A stretch of 64,000 nt of DNA from CAUZIZ01 sp965219855 (lineage in GTDB: Bacteria > Acidobacteriota > UBA6911 > RPQK01 > JAJDTT01): positions 1-64,000 of the forward strand of contig CBDCOR010000028.1 of NCBI GenBank assembly GCA_965219855.1, in the 5' to 3' direction. This document shows, piece by piece, positions 1 to 9,014 of the stretch (position 1 is the first letter of the stretch; the number at the start of each line of letters is the position of its first letter). Below the pieces are notes generated by a model. That model had not been told where the DNA came from. It made no database searches and worked only from the letters and a program-made list of their open reading frames with translations. The position numbers and the translations under genes are program-made.

Positions 1-1
1 C

Positions 2-1684
2 AATTATCCAGAATTGACAATACGGCTGAGCGAGCGAGGACACCGATTCTCCACCTCATCCGATACTGAAGTCTTGGTGCATCTGTTCGAAGATGTGGGT
101 AAGGAGTGCCCTAGCCTGCTAAAAGGAATGTTCGTTTTCTGCATCCACGACCGGCTGGACGGATCACTTTTTTTAGCACGCGACAGATTCGGTGAAAAGC
201 CACTTTTCTACCATCACTCCGGGGACGTATTTGTTTTCAGCAGCGAGATACGCAGCCTGCTTGAATGTGAGTTGGTCCCCCGGCGGTTGGACCGTGAAGC
301 CCTGGCTTACTATCTGAGGGTAGGTATCGTTCCAGCCCCGCTAACTCTCTTTAAAGATGTGAGGATATTGCCTCCTGGCCACTTCCTCTACTGGCACCGT
401 GGGAAAACGACGGTAACATCCTATTATTCTGTGGATTACAGCCCAGACCCCTACTTGGATCGGGAGGAGCGAGCGGTTGAAGCGGTACGCGAAGCATTGT
501 CCCGAGCAGTACGTCGGCAGGCGATGAGCGAGGTTCCGCTGGGGGCCTTCCTCTCGGGGGGTATCGATTCGAGTGCAGTCGTCGCTATGCTACAGTCCGT
601 TTCGAGTCGACCTGCGAAAACCTTCACAGTTCGGTTCGAGGAGGCCTCCTACGACGAAAGTCATATCGCTAGACAGGTGGCCAACCACCTCGGGACAGAC
701 CACAAAGAGTTCCTCATCCCCAACTTGGCGTTCCAGGAGGAAGATCTTTGGCGCATTGTGGACCACGTCGGAGTTCCTTTCTTCGATTCCAGCGCCATTC
801 CTACCTACATTCTAAGCAGGTGTATTCGCCAAGAGGTAACCGTGGCCCTATCGGGCGATGGAGGAGACGAGCTGTTTGCTGGTTATCCCGTCTTTCAGTG
901 GTGCCTGTCCATCCAGAAAGTGAAGAAGGCCCCTGAATTCCTACGAAGTTCTGCCGGCTCGATCGTTCGTCGGCTTACGAGTCCCCGTTTACCTGCGACT
1001 GCGTTCCTGCGTCGTCTGAGACGTGGGCTCGATGCGAGTACTGCTCCAGACGAGGTCTTGCCTGTCACAGTGCATGCGCTTTTCGATGACAGTGAACTGC
1101 CTGAAATCCTAACAGATCATTCTGTACTGGAATCGGCTGGAAAAAATCTGCCTCTGCTTACTCTTCTGCCTCCCGAGGCGGCAGAATGGACGCCGCTGCG
1201 CAGACTCATGTACTATCGACTGAAGAATAATCTCAGCGAAGACATGCTGACAAAGGTCGATCGGATGAGTATGGCCTGCTCGCTGGAGGTACGTTCACCT
1301 ATGCTTGATGTAGACTTGGCGGAACTGAGTATGCGCTTACCTGACAAGCACCTAATTCACAAAGGGACCGGCAAGTCAGTGTTGAGAAAGGCAGTCCGCA
1401 CCATGCTTCCTGACTCGGTCTTCTCGCACCCAAAGACAGGCTTCGATATCCCACTCCACGCTTTTCGCAACGACACCTATGTTAGGATCGCTCGACACCT
1501 CCTTCTACATGATTCCAGCGGAATGATGGATCTATTTTCGAAGAAAGTCGTTGAAGGGTTGCTGGACCAAGGACTTAATCAAAACATAGATGCCATAGAT
1601 TTTAGCGTTTATCGGGCAACCCATCGTCTCTGGAGTCTGATGCAACTCGCTGCTTGGGCTCAGCACTTCAAGGTCAGAGTCTAG
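2..1684 (+). CDS. asnB: Asparagine synthase (glutamine-hydrolysing)-like amidotransferase, 5' end outside window
   Basis: The reading frame is open to the left edge, so the first part of the N-terminal glutaminase (Ntn) domain, including its Cys1 nucleophile, lies outside the window. What remains shows the end of that domain (ARDRFGEKPLFY) and a complete AMP-forming synthetase domain with the PP-loop SGGIDSS (codons at about 554-574) and the GDGGDELFAGYP motif. The family transfers amide nitrogen from glutamine to a carboxylate via an adenylate. The following glycosyltransferase, UDP-GlcNAc 2-epimerase and heparinase-like genes suggest it amidates a sugar acid in a surface polysaccharide rather than making free asparagine; that substrate is inference. 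It ends in TAG 40 bp before the glycosyltransferase. Confidence 0.9.
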   Translation, partial: NYPELTIRLSERGHRFSTSSDTEVLVHLFEDVGKECPSLLKGMFVFCIHDRLDGSLFLARDRFGEKPLFYHHSGDVFVFSSEIRSLLECELVPRRLDREALAYYLRVGIVPAPLTLFKDVRILPPGHFLYWHRGKTTVTSYYSVDYSPDPYLDREERAVEAVREALSRAVRRQAMSEVPLGAFLSGGIDSSAVVAMLQSVSSRPAKTFTVRFEEASYDESHIARQVANHLGTDHKEFLIPNLAFQEEDLWRIVDHVGVPFFDSSAIPTYILSRCIRQEVTVALSGDGGDELFAGYPVFQWCLSIQKVKKAPEFLRSSAGSIVRRLTSPRLPATAFLRRLRRGLDASTAPDEVLPVTVHALFDDSELPEILTDHSVLESAGKNLPLLTLLPPEAAEWTPLRRLMYYRLKNNLSEDMLTKVDRMSMACSLEVRSPMLDVDLAELSMRLPDKHLIHKGTGKSVLRKAVRTMLPDSVFSHPKTGFDIPLHAFRNDTYVRIARHLLLHDSSGMMDLFSKKVVEGLLDQGLNQNIDAIDFSVYRATHRLWSLMQLAAWAQHFKVRV

Positions 1685-1723
1685 GGCTGACAATCCCGCT
1701 GTGCACCAGAACGGATTAGCCCT

Positions 1724-2827
1724 TTGGAATATGTTTTCGTCGGAGCCTTTGGAAAAGCATCCAAGGGAGGAGCGGTTGGTGGCCAGCTCACAGCCTGCCA
1801 AATCCTCGTCGGCAGCCCGATCTCCGAATACGTCAAGTGGAAGAAGCTCGACAGTACCATGCGGTCTGTTCCGCCTCCTCCACTTGCCACTCGAGCACTG
1901 CATGCGGCCCGACGGACGCTCTCTTTCACGCGCATGATTCGGCCGGCCTCGGTGGCAGGGGCCCTCATCTTTACCAGTGCTGGAGCCAGTTTCATCGAGA
2001 AGGGCCTGATGGTACTGCTGGCACGGGCATTCGGGAAGCGAGTCGTCCTCAGTCCCCGTTCCGGTCTGATCCTGGACGATCTTGAGAGAAGCCCGCTCAT
2101 CCGTAGTTTTGTGCGCCTGGTACTCCGCCGCTGCCACGTTGTCATCTGCCAAAGCCGGAGTTGGAGGGACTTCTACCAGTCTCTCTCAGGCCTACCGAGC
2201 AGCCACTTCGCGGTCATTCCGAACTGGTTGGACGCTTCACCTTACTTGGGACTCTCCAGACCAATGGCGTCAGCCTCCAAGGAAGTCCATATCATCTATG
2301 TCGGATGGATAGAGACTTACAAGGGAGCCTATGATCTGGTCGAAGCCGTCAGTCTCTTCAGGGAACCTCTGAAGGATTCTCGTATCCATGTCTCCGGTGA
2401 AGGAAATGAGTCCCTCAACTTGCGACGGCGGGTGGCCGATGCCGGTTTGAGTCATCTCTTCGAGTTTCATGGCTGGCTGAATTTCGCAGAGAAATTGGAA
2501 CAGCTCAGGAAGGCCGATGTCTTCGTATTGCCCTCGCACCGCGAGGGGTTGCCCAACACACTGTTGGAGGCGATGGCTGCCGGGTTACCGGTAATTGCTA
2601 CCCGGGTCGGAGGAGTCCCCGAAGTCCTCGACGAGGATGGGCTTGGAATCCTGCTCGACCCGCATGACACTACGGCCCTCGGAGAGGCTCTCGCAGAACT
2701 GGCAAGCAAGGCTGATCTGAGACTATCGCTGGGCAAGAGGGCTCGGGAGCATGTGCTGGCGAAATACGAGGTGGGTCATTTGTGGCAGGCCGTTCTAGAT
2801 GCGCTTTCGCTCCCTGCTGGCTCATAG
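1724..2827 (+). CDS. Glycosyltransferase family 4 (GT-B fold)
   Basis: This 367-residue protein has the C-terminal GT4 nucleotide-sugar site with the EX7E-type motif (REGLPNTLLEAMAAGLPVIA) followed by GGVPEVL. The N-terminal half is a Rossmann-like acceptor domain beginning YVFVGAFG. GT4 enzymes are retaining transferases acting at the cytoplasmic membrane face; donor and acceptor cannot be read from sequence. The start is TTG: a stop at 1688-1690 precedes it in frame and no ATG or GTG lies between. It is downstream of asnB and was probably in one transcription unit with wecB before the IS element at 2951-4266 separated them. Confidence 0.88.
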   Translation: MEYVFVGAFGKASKGGAVGGQLTACQILVGSPISEYVKWKKLDSTMRSVPPPPLATRALHAARRTLSFTRMIRPASVAGALIFTSAGASFIEKGLMVLLARAFGKRVVLSPRSGLILDDLERSPLIRSFVRLVLRRCHVVICQSRSWRDFYQSLSGLPSSHFAVIPNWLDASPYLGLSRPMASASKEVHIIYVGWIETYKGAYDLVEAVSLFREPLKDSRIHVSGEGNESLNLRRRVADAGLSHLFEFHGWLNFAEKLEQLRKADVFVLPSHREGLPNTLLEAMAAGLPVIATRVGGVPEVLDEDGLGILLDPHDTTALGEALAELASKADLRLSLGKRAREHVLAKYEVGHLWQAVLDALSLPAGS

Positions 2828-2950
2828 CTCGACACTCTGACCCTTCAATACGCCAAGGATTGTTGCGATGCGATGTATTGTTTGGTGAAAGGTCTGGCTG
2901 ATCGATTAGAATCGTCAATGTCCGATTCAGTATCATTAGACGGTTGATTC

Positions 2951-4266
2951 CAGTAGTGTCCCAACGTTTGGGCTTCTAATCTCTGTAAAGTATTAATGAG
3001 TAATATGTTAGAGAAGATAATGGGTGTTTCCGACTTGAAAGTGAGTGTACGCTCACGCCCTTCAGTTCATAAGGAGGGCGAGCATGTACACGGGCACGAC
3101 GATTTTTTCTCAGGTGATGCGGCATCTTCCCTGGCATCATTTTCATCGCATTGTTCAGCACTACGGAGGCGACTACAAGGTCAAGTCGTTCCGCTGTGCC
3201 GACCATTACCGGGTCATGGCCTTTGCACAGTTGACCTATCGCGAGAGCTTGCGCGATATCGAAGCCTGCCTACGGGCCATGAGATCCAAGCTCTTCCACA
3301 TGGGCATTCGCTCCACGGTCTCCCGCAACAATCTGTCCAATGCCAACGAGAGGCGCGACTGGCGCATCTATGCCGAGTTTGCCCAAGTGCTTATCGCCGA
3401 AGCGCGCCGCCTGTACACCGACGAGGACCTGGGAGTCGACCTGAACGCGACCGTCTATGCCTTGGACTCCACGACCATCGACCTGTGCCTCTCGGTCTTC
3501 CCCTGGGCGCGCTTCCGCCGTACCAAGGGGGCGATCAAACTGCATACCTTGCTCAACCTGCACGGCGCCATTCCCGAGTTCGTTCTGATCTCGGACGGAA
3601 AACTGCACGATGTCCACGCCTTGGACCACCTGATTCCTTGTCCCGGTGCCTACTACATCATGGATCGCGGATACCTGGATTTCGGGCGCCTGTACCGACT
3701 CCATTCTGCCCGGTCGTTATTCGTGACCCGCGCCAAGGCCAACTTCAAGTTCCGCCGCCGCTACTCCCACCCGGTGGACAGAACGACGGGACTGATCTGC
3801 GACCAAACTGTCCTGCTGAGCACCTTCTATCCGGCCAAGGCCTACCCCGAACCTTTGCGTCGCATCAAGTTCTTCGACGTCACCACCGACCTGCGGCTAG
3901 TATTCCTCACCAACGACTTTGCTTCTCCCGCTCTGACTATTGCCCGGCTCTACAAGCTCCGCTGGCAGATCGAACTGTTCTTCAAATGGATCAAACAGCA
4001 TCTCCGCATCAAGGCCTTTTACGGCACCAGTCCCAATGCCGTGAAAACACAAATCTGGATCGCCCTCAGTACCTACCTGCTCATCGCCATCATCCGCAAG
4101 CGCCTCTATCTCGAGTTGCCGCTCTACACAATTCTCCAGGTCCTGAGTGTCTCGCTCTTCGAGAAAACCCCAATTTTACAGGCCTTTCAGGACATGCATT
4201 ACATTACTCAGAATAGTGACATTCATAAACAGTTGATGTTATTCGACTAACGCTGGGACGCTACTG
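2951..4266 (+). mobile_element. IS4-family insertion sequence, copy 1 (1316 bp), intact
   Basis: The ends are imperfect terminal inverted repeats: CAGTAGTGTCCCAACGTT on the left and CAGTAGCGTCCCAGCGTT (reverse complement) on the right. A 9-bp direct repeat GGTTGATTC flanks it at 2942-2950 and 4267-4275, which is the target-site duplication and lies in the size range of the IS4 family. It carries one transposase gene. A second copy of equal length lies at 22440-23755 in opposite orientation. The insertion falls between the GT4 gene and wecB; joining the flanks does not restore a recognisable gene, so it appears to be intergenic. Confidence 0.96.
3084..4250 (+). CDS. IS4-family DDE transposase (copy 1)
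   Basis: This 388-residue transposase has an N-terminal DUF4372-like region and a DDE RNase-H-fold domain. Visible catalytic residues are Asp128 (ALDSTTID), Asp194 (MDRGY) and Glu297 within the IS4 signature Y-(2)-R-(3)-E-(6)-K (Y290, R293, E297, K304). The start is set at ATG 3084 because AAGGAGG lies 7 bp upstream; an upstream in-frame codon at 3045 has no such site. The gene is undamaged and its product is identical to that of copy 2, so the element is probably active or only recently silent. A long open frame on the same strand in another phase is a shadow. Confidence 0.96.
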   Translation: MYTGTTIFSQVMRHLPWHHFHRIVQHYGGDYKVKSFRCADHYRVMAFAQLTYRESLRDIEACLRAMRSKLFHMGIRSTVSRNNLSNANERRDWRIYAEFAQVLIAEARRLYTDEDLGVDLNATVYALDSTTIDLCLSVFPWARFRRTKGAIKLHTLLNLHGAIPEFVLISDGKLHDVHALDHLIPCPGAYYIMDRGYLDFGRLYRLHSARSLFVTRAKANFKFRRRYSHPVDRTTGLICDQTVLLSTFYPAKAYPEPLRRIKFFDVTTDLRLVFLTNDFASPALTIARLYKLRWQIELFFKWIKQHLRIKAFYGTSPNAVKTQIWIALSTYLLIAIIRKRLYLELPLYTILQVLSVSLFEKTPILQAFQDMHYITQNSDIHKQLMLFD

Positions 4267-4399
4267 GGTTGATTCAAAACATGAGTTGCGGTGAGAACCG
4301 TATTGTGGAGGCTGCCGACGACGTCGTGGATATCCAGGTCGCTTGCGCTGGTGCAGGTGTCCGGGGAGAAGAGTCGACGGTAGGAAGTCACTGACCGAG

Positions 4400-5473
4400 A
4401 TGAATGTTCTCCACGTGGTCGGCGCCCGCCCCAACTTCATGAAAGCAGCTCCCCTGCTGCTAGCGCTTGATCGCCTCTCCAGTATTCAGCAGACTCTCGT
4501 CCACACGGGCCAGCACTATGACCACAAATTATCCGAGATTTTCTTTCGTGAATTAGAGATGCCCGCACCCGACATCAATCTGGAGGTGGGATCGGGCACA
4601 CACGGTCATCAGACTGCACAAGTCATGACTCGGTTGGAACCTGTCCTGCAGGAGAAGAAACCGGAGTGGGTGATCGTCTATGGAGACGTCAACTCAACCC
4701 TGGCTTCCACACTCGTCTGCTCCAAGCTACAGATCAAGCTGGCCCATGTCGAAGCAGGCCTCCGCTCCTTCGACCGCACCATGCCTGAAGAAATCAACCG
4801 ATTGGTGACAGACCAGCTCTCTGATCTCTTGTTCACACCCTCCGCCGATGCTGATAAAAACCTGCTGCGGGAGGGTGTCGCACCGGAAAGGATACGGCGG
4901 GTTGGAAATATCATGATTGACAGCCTGGTGAAGCTGTTACCCCGAACGGAAGGGGTCACATTCGTAGACAACGGTTTCGACCTCTCCTCGGCTTTCGGGC
5001 TCGTCACCCTGCACCGACCAGCCAACGTCGACGTCCCCGAATCCTTGTCGCGAATCCTGTCTGTCCTCAGTGAGCTAAGTCGAAGTACCCCAATGATCTT
5101 CCCGATGCATCCCCGAACCCAACAGCAGATCAGAGGGCTGGACATCTCCTTGAGCTCACAGGTAAGGATCATGGATCCGGTCGGGTACATCGAGTTCCTG
5201 GCTTTGCAGCGGAATGCTGCTTTCGTGGTCACCGACTCAGGGGGAGCCCAGGAGGAGACGACCTACTTGGGAGTCCCGTGTTTGACCCTCAGAGAGAATA
5301 CGGAACGGCCTGTAACCGTAGAACAGGGCACGAATACGCTGGTGGGCAATAACCTGGCGCTGCTTGAATCGGAAGTCGCACAGATTCTTGACGGCAAGCC
5401 GAAAAAGGGAACAGTACCGGCCCTCTGGGATGGAAGGACTGGGGACCGGATCGCTTCCCTACTCTCAGGGTAG
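4400..5473 (+). CDS. wecB: UDP-N-acetylglucosamine 2-epimerase (non-hydrolysing)
   Basis: This 357-residue enzyme interconverts UDP-GlcNAc and UDP-ManNAc in the cytoplasm. It has the family's opening (VVGARPNFMKAAPLL), HTGQHYD, VYGDVNST, HVEAGLRS followed by PEEINR, VTLHRPANVD, PMHPRT and TDSGGAQEE motifs. ATG 4400 is chosen because homology begins there (MNVLHVVGARPNF); an upstream TTG at 4343 adds non-conserved residues. The stop codon touches the next gene's ATG at 5474, so the two are translationally linked. The IS at 2951-4266 ends about 130 bp upstream and probably cuts it from its original promoter. Confidence 0.95.
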   Translation: MNVLHVVGARPNFMKAAPLLLALDRLSSIQQTLVHTGQHYDHKLSEIFFRELEMPAPDINLEVGSGTHGHQTAQVMTRLEPVLQEKKPEWVIVYGDVNSTLASTLVCSKLQIKLAHVEAGLRSFDRTMPEEINRLVTDQLSDLLFTPSADADKNLLREGVAPERIRRVGNIMIDSLVKLLPRTEGVTFVDNGFDLSSAFGLVTLHRPANVDVPESLSRILSVLSELSRSTPMIFPMHPRTQQQIRGLDISLSSQVRIMDPVGYIEFLALQRNAAFVVTDSGGAQEETTYLGVPCLTLRENTERPVTVEQGTNTLVGNNLALLESEVAQILDGKPKKGTVPALWDGRTGDRIASLLSG

Positions 5474-7657
5474 ATGATCCCATCCCTGCACCGATTCCCT
5501 AAACTGCTACGCCAACTCGGTCCCCGCTGGTTTGCCTTCAGGCTGGGACACGCTTTCCAACTAAAGAGCGGGCTGATGCAACTGCGGCTGCCGGCCCGGG
5601 ATTGGTCCTCGATTCCACTCTCAGAGTTCCTCCTGGACCCCGAACAAGCAGAAGCCATCGCCTACTCGCGTTTCCGCCGGGACAACGCTCCTCCCTTCTT
5701 CTTTTCAGGCCGGCCTCCAGCCCCCACAACGCAATTTCAGCATTGGGATTCCGACGCTCCTTCGTCGCCCGTAGAGCGGGCCCGGGAATTAAAAGAAGGC
5801 ACTTTCCACTACTTCTCTCACTCCCGCGTGGAAATGGGCTCTCCACCCGATTGGCATCACAACCCGCTAAGTGGCCACCAGGCTCCTCGCGGTCGGCACT
5901 GGAGTCGACTGGACGATTTCGGATTTGGCGATATCAAAGGCATCTGGGAAATCAGCCGCTTTGGCTTCGCCTACACGCTTGTCCGTGCCTACTGGAGAAC
6001 AGGGGACGAGCACTTCGCCCAACTCTTCTGGCTGTTCTTTGACGACTGGAGAGCCCAAAACCCTCCACAACAGGGTGTCAACTGGAAGTGCGGCCAGGAG
6101 GCCACGTTCCGATTGATGGCCTGCTGCTTTGCCTTATACGCCTTCCAGAATTGTCAGACCACCACCCCCGAGCGGATCTGCCGAATGGCCCAGTTAATCG
6201 CCGAGTCGGCGACCAGGATCCACGCCGATCTGAACTATGCTCTCAGTCAACGTAACAACCACTCGATTAGCGAAGCAGCCGGGCTGTGGACGGTGGGGCT
6301 CCTGTTTCCCGAGTTCAAGCAGGCGAAACAGTGGCTGGAGCTGGGACACACCTTGTTGGAAGGCTTGGCGCGGGAACTGATCTACGAGGATGGGGGATTC
6401 GCTCAGCACTCCCTGAACTATCAACGGCTGGTGAGTCAGGTCTACCTATGGGTGCTTCGACTGGCAGACTTGAACCGGAAAGAATTCAGCCAGACAACAC
6501 GATCTCGAGTGGCCCAGGCAGGCTCTCTGCTTTTTGATCTCCAGGACGAGACTACCGGGCGTGTCCCCTGTTATGGACAGAACGATGGAGCACTGGTGCT
6601 GCCCCTCAACAACTGTGACTTTCGGGATTTTCGACCGATTACGCAGTGCACAAGCTACTACTTCAAGGGTCATCGAAGCCACGAGGGCGGTCCCTGGGAT
6701 GAGGATCTGTTCTGGCTCTTCGGATCGGAGGCCACCGAAGCTCCTTTAGAACGTCGACCGAGAGAGGATCTCAGCGCATCGGAAGGGGGTTACTACACCC
6801 TACGTTCCGAAAAGGGATTTACCTTCGTTCGTTGTGGCTCTTTCAAGCATCGTCCCGCACACGCGGATATACTGCATGTCGATCTATGGTGGCAAGGAAC
6901 CAACCTCGCTCTGGACCCCGGCACTTATAGCTATAATGCGCCTGATCCCTGGGCTAATTCTCTTTCTCACACTCGGTTTCACAATACGGTTTCTGTAGAC
7001 GAAAAAGATCAGATGGACCGGGCCGAGAGATTTCTGTGGCTGCCCTGGTTGACCAGTGTGGTTCGATGTAATCGTCGCTCTGAGCGGGGACACCTCTCCT
7101 ACTGGGAGGGAGAACACAATGGCTACGAGCGGCTGAAGGATCCAGTCGTGCATCGTCGGGGAATCCTAAGGCTACAAGAAGATTGGTTGGTGCTGGACGA
7201 GCTTGCGAGCGGCGCCAATCATCGCTATCTGCTGAATTGGACGCTTTGCGATTGCCCCTACGAGTGGGAGGACAAAGAGTCTCTCAGACTGATGACAACC
7301 GGGGGAGATTATTACGTGCGCACGGGGGCGGTAGCGGCCGAGTGTGTCCGCACCCTGGTTCGGGCTGATACCGACAGCCCTCGTGGCTGGCAGTCACCCT
7401 ACTACAACCATCGAGATCCCGCCCTGTCCCTGGGAATAGCTTCTGAGGGACGGACCATGATGTTTTGGTCCTCACTGGGGGCGAACATATCGGGGGTCAA
7501 AGTCGCCGGCACCAAGCTAACGCTGCTTGCCGGCGGGTGGGAAGCTGAGGTCCGCCTTGAGCACGATAGGCAGAAGACCCTGATTAGCGAAGTCGTTTGT
7601 ACGGGAACGTTGGAAGACGAGCTCTTCCCAGGAACTAGCGACGCGCGGTCAGGTTAG
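5474..7657 (+). CDS. Heparinase II/III-family protein (polysaccharide lyase-like)
   Basis: This 727-residue protein has an N-terminal alpha/alpha-toroid (about residues 60-400, with RNNHSISEAAGLW) and a C-terminal beta-sandwich. The latter shows the heparinase II/III pattern HADILHVDLWWQG, DPGTYSYN, HNTVSVDEKDQ. The family cleaves uronate-containing polysaccharides by beta-elimination. Members inside exopolysaccharide clusters are thought to trim or edit the polymer, which fits the wecB/GT4 context (inference). No clear signal peptide is visible, which is unusual for a lyase acting outside. Start ATG directly follows the wecB stop. Its stop TAG at 7655-7657 lies inside the first R1 repeat box. 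Confidence 0.88.
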   Translation: MIPSLHRFPKLLRQLGPRWFAFRLGHAFQLKSGLMQLRLPARDWSSIPLSEFLLDPEQAEAIAYSRFRRDNAPPFFFSGRPPAPTTQFQHWDSDAPSSPVERARELKEGTFHYFSHSRVEMGSPPDWHHNPLSGHQAPRGRHWSRLDDFGFGDIKGIWEISRFGFAYTLVRAYWRTGDEHFAQLFWLFFDDWRAQNPPQQGVNWKCGQEATFRLMACCFALYAFQNCQTTTPERICRMAQLIAESATRIHADLNYALSQRNNHSISEAAGLWTVGLLFPEFKQAKQWLELGHTLLEGLARELIYEDGGFAQHSLNYQRLVSQVYLWVLRLADLNRKEFSQTTRSRVAQAGSLLFDLQDETTGRVPCYGQNDGALVLPLNNCDFRDFRPITQCTSYYFKGHRSHEGGPWDEDLFWLFGSEATEAPLERRPREDLSASEGGYYTLRSEKGFTFVRCGSFKHRPAHADILHVDLWWQGTNLALDPGTYSYNAPDPWANSLSHTRFHNTVSVDEKDQMDRAERFLWLPWLTSVVRCNRRSERGHLSYWEGEHNGYERLKDPVVHRRGILRLQEDWLVLDELASGANHRYLLNWTLCDCPYEWEDKESLRLMTTGGDYYVRTGAVAAECVRTLVRADTDSPRGWQSPYYNHRDPALSLGIASEGRTMMFWSSLGANISGVKVAGTKLTLLAGGWEAEVRLEHDRQKTLISEVVCTGTLEDELFPGTSDARSG

Positions 7658-8137
7658 TTCGGCCAGTGGCTGCAAGTCGGATCATTCAAGGAAGAAACTT
7701 GGGTCAGGCACACTGGAAATTCTGCTGTTGTCCAGCTCTCTCCTCGGGGCTTGGGCTCATATAGCAGACAAGTCAAGTCGTTCGCGGCTTCTGTTGGTCG
7801 CAGCTGTTCCCGGTACTTCTCACTGCTCACTATTCAAGTTTCAGGTTAGTCCCGCCCCAGCCGGGCTGCCCCATTCGAGAAAGAAACTTGATGGGGATCA
7901 AGGGGCGATCACTTACGCCGAAGGCGTAGGGACGTGTCTTGAATACTCCGCAAGGATCGCTATATCAATGAGTTACAAACTTGTCCCTCAGAAACAGCCC
8001 GATGAAGTTTCAGCTTAGCCCCGTCACCGGCTGGGAGCCGGATCATTCGAGAAAGAAGCTTGAGTTTGTCTCTCGCCACGCACATCAATAGCAGAGAGTC
8101 CGTTGTAGGTCACTGCTCGATGAAGTTTCAGGTTAAG
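7649..8137. repeat. Array of R1 palindromic boxes with inserts (gene-free region)
   Basis: No gene was found between the heparinase-like gene and cpdA. The region holds three full R1 boxes at 7649-7700, 7836-7889 and 8005-8061 and a half box at 8123-8137. A full box is an imperfect palindrome starting AAGTTTCAGSTTAG and ending CATTCGAGAAAGAAACTT, with a small internal dyad near CAGCCGGGCTG. Inserts of about 135, 115 and 61 bp separate the boxes. The second insert shares the stretch around GTAACYCAWTGATATA with the insert at 25341-25424 (reverse strand). The third is homologous to 19345-19458 but lacks the R3 hairpin found there. Confidence 0.75.
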
Positions 8138-8926
8138 TCAGTCGTCCCCGTGATTCGGCGGGTAGGTCAGGGAAGGTAATCGGACCACCCTGGTCTGGTA
8201 TCCACTTGCATCCAGCGTCAATACTCGAAAGCCAGTCGAGATCAGGTCGAAGATCGGGACTTCTTCCTTCGGCCGAAATTGAAAGCTGGTTGAGGGTGTC
8301 GTCAGTACTTCAGCCTCTCCCAATCTGCCGGCAAACTCCTGGTGTACGTGTCCTGAGCAAACCAAACGAATCTGGGGTGAGCCACTGATGATGTCCGCAA
8401 GGGCCGCCGGCTCAGCCAGGCCGATCCGATCCAACCAGGGGCTCTTTACTGAAATCGGTGGGTGATGAACAAAGAGAACCGTAGGGCATCGGGAATCGAG
8501 GGACAATTCCCTCTTGAGCCATCCCAGCTGTTCCTCCTCGATCGAGCCCCACACCTGGCCTGGCACATGCGAATCGAGCCCGATCAAACGCCAGCCATCT
8601 ACTTTCAGGGAAAAGTTGAGTAAGTCCCCGGACCCAGCCGTGATCTCGGGGAACGTCTGGCGGATAAAGTTGCGGTTTTCGTGATTGCCGGGGATCACCC
8701 GCAAGCGTGTGACCCACTCGCCCAACATCTCACGGAGGAGTTGATAGGTCTGCAGCTGCTCATCCTGTGCCAGGTCGCCCGAGATCACCAAGAGATCGAA
8801 CTCTTCGTTCTCCGCGATGAAGGCCAGGACCTCTCCGAGGGAGGCAGCGGTCGGGACCCCTTTAAGCGTGGCCTCCGGATCACTCAACAAATGGCAATCG
8901 CTCAGCTGAAGGACTCGTACCGTCAT
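8138..8926 (-). CDS. cpdA: Calcineurin-like metallophosphoesterase, CpdA-type cyclic nucleotide phosphodiesterase
   Basis: This 262-residue protein shows the class III phosphodiesterase metal motifs in order: D-x-H (QLSDCHLL), GDLAQD, GNHE, HHPP and GHVH. The family hydrolyses 3',5'-cAMP or related phosphodiesters using two metal ions in the cytoplasm; the real substrate is unproven. ATG 8926 is chosen because the conserved domain starts a few residues later; a longer frame from 9043 would overlap ppk1 and adds unconserved residues. It follows ppk1 on the same strand (88 bp gap), so the two are probably cotranscribed. Its stop abuts an R1 half box. Confidence 0.82.
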   Translation of the reverse strand: MTVRVLQLSDCHLLSDPEATLKGVPTAASLGEVLAFIAENEEFDLLVISGDLAQDEQLQTYQLLREMLGEWVTRLRVIPGNHENRNFIRQTFPEITAGSGDLLNFSLKVDGWRLIGLDSHVPGQVWGSIEEEQLGWLKRELSLDSRCPTVLFVHHPPISVKSPWLDRIGLAEPAALADIISGSPQIRLVCSGHVHQEFAGRLGEAEVLTTPSTSFQFRPKEEVPIFDLISTGFRVLTLDASGYQTRVVRLPSLTYPPNHGDD

Positions 8927-9014
8927 CCTGCTTCTTGTCCAATGGCGGAGAGGGTCAAAAGATTCTCTTTCGGACTGGAGATTCGGAAGCAGCTTCGGTG
9001 GGGCCAGGTAATCG

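Noticed and set aside
2996..4216. Second long open frame (about 406 codons) overlapping the transposase
   Set aside because: It lies in another phase of the same strand, has no family motifs, and is identical in both IS copies only because the DNA is.
4281..4394. 37-codon ATG frame between IS copy 1 and wecB
   Set aside because: No ribosome binding site or family resemblance; too short to support.
7649..8137. Box-insert-box pattern as a CRISPR array
   Set aside because: Boxes are 50-57 bp and divergent, inserts are 61-135 bp, homologous between loci, and no cas gene is nearby.
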